A stretch of 64,000 bases of DNA from Cyclospora cayetanensis. Taxonomy: Eukaryota; Apicomplexa; Conoidasida; Eucoccidiorida; Eimeriidae. The position numbers and the translations under genes are program-made. Below the pieces are notes generated by a model that searched no databases, was not told the DNA's origin, and was given only the letters and a program-made list of their open reading frames with translations. Positions 59,123 to 64,000 of this stretch are shown here, piece by piece (the stretch's first letter is position 1; the number at the start of each line of letters is the position of its first letter). The stretch lies in assembly GCF_002999335.1 (NCBI RefSeq), contig NW_020312137.1, forward strand, positions 1 through 64,000, written 5' to 3'.

Positions 59123-62100
59123 ATGCGGTGGCGCGGTGTATTGCTGCTTCTTCCACTGTTAGTGTTGCTCCAGTTTCTGTTGCGGCTGTTTTTGATCCAC
59201 CTGAGCTCGCCCAAGGAGTACAGCTTGAAAAACCGTTTCCTAGATACGGGGTACGGCTTGTTTCGGTACGAAGTTGACGATGACCTGTGCACTACGCCTG
59301 AGAGCGGGGAGCTTGTTCGGCCTCCGTCATTGGTGCTGCAGCAAGCAGACGCGCTCCTGCAGAACCACCCGCAGCTAGCCAATGTGATCGGCGGGGGGGG
59401 AGGCAAAAGGGTCGTTGGCGCGCCTCCGCACTCAGTCCATTGGGTGTTTCGCTTTGCTCGAAGCACCGCTCGGGAGCGGCTGGAGCTGCGACAGCACCTC
59501 CTCCGGCTAGAGGACACGCCGTTTTACCTCGAAAGTAGCGACTCTGGCAGTGGGTTCGCGGCTACGCCAGCGCTCGACTTATCCCCCGAACTTTCCACCG
59601 CAGCGTTCCTCTATGCAACATGTAAGCAGCGGCACAAGGCTGCGTTCGCCTCCTCGAAAGAAACGCCCCCGCAGGCGTACCGTCTCGAAACGCAGATGTT
59701 TCTGCCGAGTAGATTTCTCGGAGACGTGCAGCGACTCTGCGGGAACTTCCGCAGAGAAGCCGAAGAGGAGTCGGCCGCTTCGCACGGCGACGCAGCTTGC
59801 ACGCCTTCCTTAGAGACTGCGCTGCAGCTCGTGCCTCTGCGACTGCACCGATGGTGGGGCAAAGTGCGCTGGCAGTACCACATGAGCGAATTCGCAAGAA
59901 AGCCGCTGACTGTGTGGTGGCCGCTCAATCCGTATATGCACATGTTGTATCGCCAAGACATGTACGCTATGTTAGCGCTCATGAGCCCCTACCTTGAGCT
60001 GGAGCCGCTCGTTGCCATCGACTCTTCCTGCCGTCCTCCAGACTCCTATTGGGTAGTGCCGCTGCCTCGCGAGCAGTGGAAACTGCGATTCGGGGAGAGC
60101 GTTCCCCACCGACGGGAGTCGGCAGAAGGCGCAACGCCGTCTGTTTGCGAGGGCGCTGCTCCTGAGGGGCCCTTCGACCTTGACGGGGGGAAACAATCTC
60201 CGAGAGGCGCTCGCAGCAGCTCCCGCCAACCGCTTGCGCCTTCCAGTCCCCTGTCGAATCCCACCGACCATAACAACTATGTGCCTGCAGAGGAGTACTG
60301 CAGGCGAGCGCGCGAAGTGCACTACGGATTCTTCACGGGAGAGCCGAGATCCAAGCCCATCAAAATCGTGGATGCCGTGATCCTAGGGTGAGCGACACGC
60401 GGCCGACTCCGCTGTCTGTACATGCAGGCTCTAGGATCCTGCGAGCACGCAGGAGCAGGCATGCAGCAGCGTTCTGCGCGCCCTGGGAAGGGAAGTTTGT
60501 TGTTTTGTTTGCTTCATGCTGGTGGACTGTGTGCCTGCTTGCGGGTTGCTCGGCAGCTATGACCTAGACCTCTTGGAAATTCGCTGGCACGAGCTGTATC
60601 ATTCTGTTGATTATTTCGTCGTTGCGGAGGCCCACCATCACACGTTGGGGGTGTTTCAGAAGCCTCTGTTTTTCGACAGAAACAAGGATCGCTATGCAGC
60701 GTTTTCCGACAAGATCATTCATCTGGTGCAGCCCTTCGAGGCGTCTCTCCCCGTGGCACAGCGCTGCAGTCGGCGGCTTCTGGGAGATGAGGACAAGTGC
60801 TGGGAATACGAGATGTTTCAACGTGACTCGATGCTGCACATGCTTGCGCAAATCAATGCCGGCGTGAACAACTACGGCAATGCGCATATCGCACCAGGAT
60901 TTCTTGAAGACACCGACCTCGTGCTTGTCAGCGACGTCGATGAGATAGTCATGGGTAGGGAGCGTGGCTGGGCGGCCGGAGCGCATATGGGAGGAGAGGG
61001 GAGAAAGAAGGGAGTGACTTGCACGGCAGTTTTTTTCGGGGGATCGCGCAAGCAAACACTCAGGAAACCACTATCCCGCATGATGCGCTTTTGTCCCTTC
61101 ATGCGGTGGGCTGCTTGGGGCAGCAGCTGACTCGCTGACTTGAACGCATGTGAACGCAACGGCTCCTGCATGGTCGAATTCAAGTGCATGCGCCGCCTGC
61201 CGGCTTGTCATGAAGAAACGCAGGCACACGCTGCTGAACGACAACTGCTATGCGCATGCAGGCGATCGGCTGCGTCACTTGAAATACTGCGAAACCTTCC
61301 CGCAACGGCAGTTTGGCTGGGTCGTCGTGCACTATCCTGGCCGGGTGGATGCGATGGCTCTCAAAGACTTTCAAGTCATGTCGAGGATCAGCGAAACGCC
61401 TTTTCCTAACGCCATCGGTCCTCTCGTTGACGCAGTCGTAAGTAAAGCCTCCAGTTGCGCGCACGCAGTGCTGGGTTGCATGAGCCTCGCTGCAGGGGCT
61501 CCAAGAGATAAAGAGCGAGACAGAAGGGGCACGATGTTTGCAAACGAGTCTTGTAAACATCCCGTGTGCTGCTTCTTCAAGGGCCAGCGCTTCCGTTTAC
61601 AAGAGAAGCACAGGCCTCTTCTTTTGCATGCTTTCAAGGGCGAAGCTAGCGGGTGTCGTGTCTCACTGCGTCATGAAGCCTGCAAGCTGTGCTATGCCCT
61701 AACAGCCATACAAGTCGCTTCGGCCCCTCGAGAAAAAGACCGACTTTGTGTATACTGAGCACGCATACGTGCGGCATTGCCAATCGGATCTGAATCCCCA
61801 GTTGTACTTGTATGGAGGATGGCATCTTTCAGGCACGTTTCCTGTGCACATTCAGGGCGGCTAACCGGCCTGCAGCTTCTAGGTTGGCTCTGGCGGCAGT
61901 GCATGCGCTGTTGTGCATGCGCTGTTGTGCATGCGCTGTTGTGCATGCGCTGTTGTACTCGCGAAAGCCTACGAGAGCCTCTTCTCATGCGAGCGCTTCG
62001 GCGGCTGCTTGCGCTGTACAGACACGTCCTATCTTCCGTTTCTGTACGCCAAGGTCCCCTCGGACGACCTCAAGCCCGGTTACGAGCCGTGGAGTCTGTA

Positions 62101-63196
62101 CACCCCGCTGCTTGCCCAGCGAGGGATTCTTCCTTCTCCCGTTGGTGGCCTTTTACAGGCACAAGTGGCGGCGTGGAAGGATTTCAGAGACTACAGACAA
62201 GTGGGGTCGCTCTGTGTCAACGCGAAAGACGTAAGTGGGGCCACTTCAGGCAGGGTGGCAAGGGTGCCTTCGAACGCTTTTACCGCATGATCGAGATATT
62301 CAGGTTAACGAGCAGCACATGTTTTGCCTTGACCAAGTGATGATGCACGCTGGTGATGCAACGCCTTAATGGCGATACGCAGCAAAAATATGCTATGTCA
62401 GCCTGGAGACTGCGCTAGGACGCTTCTTTTGCGCGGGGGGTAGTGAAGTTCACACCCTGCACCGTGAGCAGCTGCAGTAGCAGCAGCAGCTTCTGCATCA
62501 AGGCCGTGTGGGAATCAGAGGGCTCTCCAGAAGAAGCCTCTCTCTCCAGACGCAAAATCGCGCAACACGCTTTGCCACATAAACGGCTCGAGTACTCAAG
62601 CCCGTTGGTGGGGGCGACTTTCTCTGAAGGGTCAGGGGACCTCTCAGCAGCGGCTTTTGCTTTTTTGCTGCGTTTTTCGTTTGGTCATCTGCCACCACAC
62701 GTACGTGTCTGCGCCCCCAAGCAGAGCACCAAAGGCTCGCCTCAGCTTTCTCCGTGCAGATGCATGCGATTATATTGTTGCAGGTTCCGGATCAGTACAG
62801 ACGCATTGGCTTTGGCATGTTGCCATGGCTTATGCGCTGCAACCCAACGAGGTACCGCGGCCAAAGGGCCGTTGCTTTGAGCTGCTGCTGGTTCCCCCTC
62901 CTGTCTTCCAGTGTTCTCCTTTCGCAGCTGAGCTTTTGCGTGCATCAGCTCTCATATTGAGGCTTTCCGTCAAGGGCGCGTGTTTGTGGCATGCCTGTGG
63001 CTGCTGCAGATATCCCACGTGGTTTCAGCAGGCGGATCCTCGGTACTTTATGCAGCCGCGGTCAAGTTTTGTGATCTACGGGGAGACAGTGAATGCGCGT
63101 TCGTTGGAGGAGTGGTTCTCGATATTTCGATTTGTTCGAGACACGTACAGCGCCGACATCACGCGCACCACGCACGCCAGCGAGCTGCACCCGTAG
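59123..63196 (+). CDS. Family GT17 glycosyltransferase, MGAT3-like, type II membrane protein
   Basis: Exon 1 (59123-60387) starts with a short cytoplasmic end and a membrane anchor ([20 protein letters not shown]), followed by a roughly 400-residue stem with no recognised domain. The catalytic domain begins in the next exon with SYDLDLLEIRWHELYHSVDY, then FVVAEAHHHTLGVFQKPLFF, KIIHLVQPF and TDLVLVSDVDEIVMG, which ends at a GT donor (about 60953). This is the GT17 pattern, with D-DE as the likely nucleotide-sugar/metal site. Later exons give QFGWVVVHYPG (about 61310), LYLYGGWHLSG (about 61804-61836, the GGWH motif), LFSCERFGGCLRC, VPDQYRRIGFGMLPWL and finally YPTWFQQADPRYFMQPRSSF, ending ELHP at the stop 63194-63196. 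Animal GT17 enzymes add bisecting GlcNAc to N-glycans in the Golgi. The acceptor in this parasite is unknown. Some middle exons are provisional. Confidence 0.78.
61901..61956. repeat. Four perfect copies of GCATGCGCTGTTGT
   Basis: Exact tandem 14-bp unit repeated four times, each copy containing the palindrome GCATGC. It lies in the GT17 intron after the GGWHLSG exon. Confidence 0.9.
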
Positions 63197-64000
63197 AGAG
63201 CGCCTCTCCACCAACTTGTGCAACGCCAGTAAAGCGATACGCGGCAGCTGACCCCTTGCCATTCCCGGGCCCAGCTACCTGCATGCGTTGTTGCGTACAA
63301 AAACGCCTTTTTTCTCTTTGGGCTCTCGGTGCGATCTGCGGGGTGCGCAGCAAGCGAGGGCAGTGCGGTGAGAACGACCTTGGCTGCTCCAAAGAATGGA
63401 ACCAGCATCGGCCTCACCGCTGCTAGCCGCGTGGAGTAATAGTGCGCTAGCTGCCTTCGACGCGTTTAGCGAGCGCGTCCGATGTTGCCATGATGAAGGG
63501 TGGCGGGGTGCAGTGGGTGGAACTGTAGGCTCGAGCCGACGAGTCCTCTAATTCCGTGTCAAGTCTGTGCGCGTGTCAACAGAGCCGCACGAAGCGGCCA
63601 TGAGAGGGCAGGCATCGAGTGAAGCCGTGCGGAGAATTCGTGCTACTGCTTCGGCCTGCAGTGCTGAGCGATCTTCGCGTTGGGCGACCGACAGGCCTTG
63701 TCACTGGCCTCCAGTGCACTGCAGTTAGCTGCTAGCAGTTGCCTACTCGTAGTGTGTAGGCGAGTGAAACGGGGGCAGCATGCGGATCTCCATACGTGTG
63801 GCATGTTGCGGCCGACGAGGGGCACACTTTGGGGGAAAATTTTGGCTCGGGATTTCCGCAAGGGCGGCTGAAACACGTTCTGAAATTCGGGAGGTCCTTA
63901 AGACCGTCGTGAAGAGGTCGAAAAGGTGGAAAAGTTTGAAGGTCCACACTACACCAACACAGTTACTGCACGCAACTTGGGGGGTCCCCTCCCTATAAGC
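63197..64000. other. Downstream of GT17, no gene supported
   Basis: It should begin with the GT17 3' untranslated region. Open frames on both strands are below 115 codons and have no recognised motif. An exon of a gene outside the window cannot be excluded. Confidence 0.4.

Overview
The window is nuclear DNA of a coccidian apicomplexan, most likely Eimeria or a close relative such as Cyclospora. This is an inference. The basis is genes cut into many short GT-AG exons, pervasive (CAG)n/(CTG)n tracts encoding Gln, Ala or Ser runs, very repeat-rich introns, frequent TGCATGCA palindromes, an ApiAP2 domain and secreted subtilisins. All gene models come from reading homologous blocks and splice sites by eye. 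The outer limits are firmer than the internal exon edges.

Layout: 1.3-7.6 kb (-) is a divergent protein with a MAP-kinase-phosphatase-like layout: rhodanese-like, then a dual-specificity phosphatase fold with a destroyed active site, then a C-terminal PUB domain. It shares a roughly 260-bp divergent promoter with CAND1 (7.9-17.2 kb, +), the cullin exchange factor. At 18.6-20.3 kb (+) is a secreted coiled-coil protein, and at 20.8-21.8 kb (-) the end of a membrane protein gene. A family GH35 beta-galactosidase-like gene (23.2-29.2 kb, -) seems to have lost its acid/base glutamate. VPS16, the HOPS/CORVET core subunit, spans 32.4-41.8 kb (+) with very large repeat-filled introns. An ApiAP2 protein ends at 44.9 kb (+). 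Two tandem secreted subtilisins lie at 46.5-48.7 and 50.0-52.2 kb (-), a one-exon membrane protein at 54.2-55.2 kb (-), and a family GT17 glycosyltransferase at 59.1-63.2 kb (+).

The window alternates between repeat-rich, GC-rich blocks (about 1-17, 23-29, 32-41.7 and 59-63 kb) and repeat-poor, more AT-rich blocks (about 17-22, 29-32 and 42-59 kb). This resembles the segmented chromosomes described for Eimeria tenella. Conserved housekeeping genes sit in the repeat-rich blocks. The subtilisins and lineage-restricted secreted or membrane proteins sit in the repeat-poor blocks.

The genes do not form one pathway. The themes are ubiquitin/p97 biology (PUB protein, CAND1), endolysosomal and secretory-organelle traffic with its proteases (VPS16, subtilisins), and glycan handling (GH35-like, GT17). 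No rRNA, tRNA, CRISPR or transposase gene was recognised.
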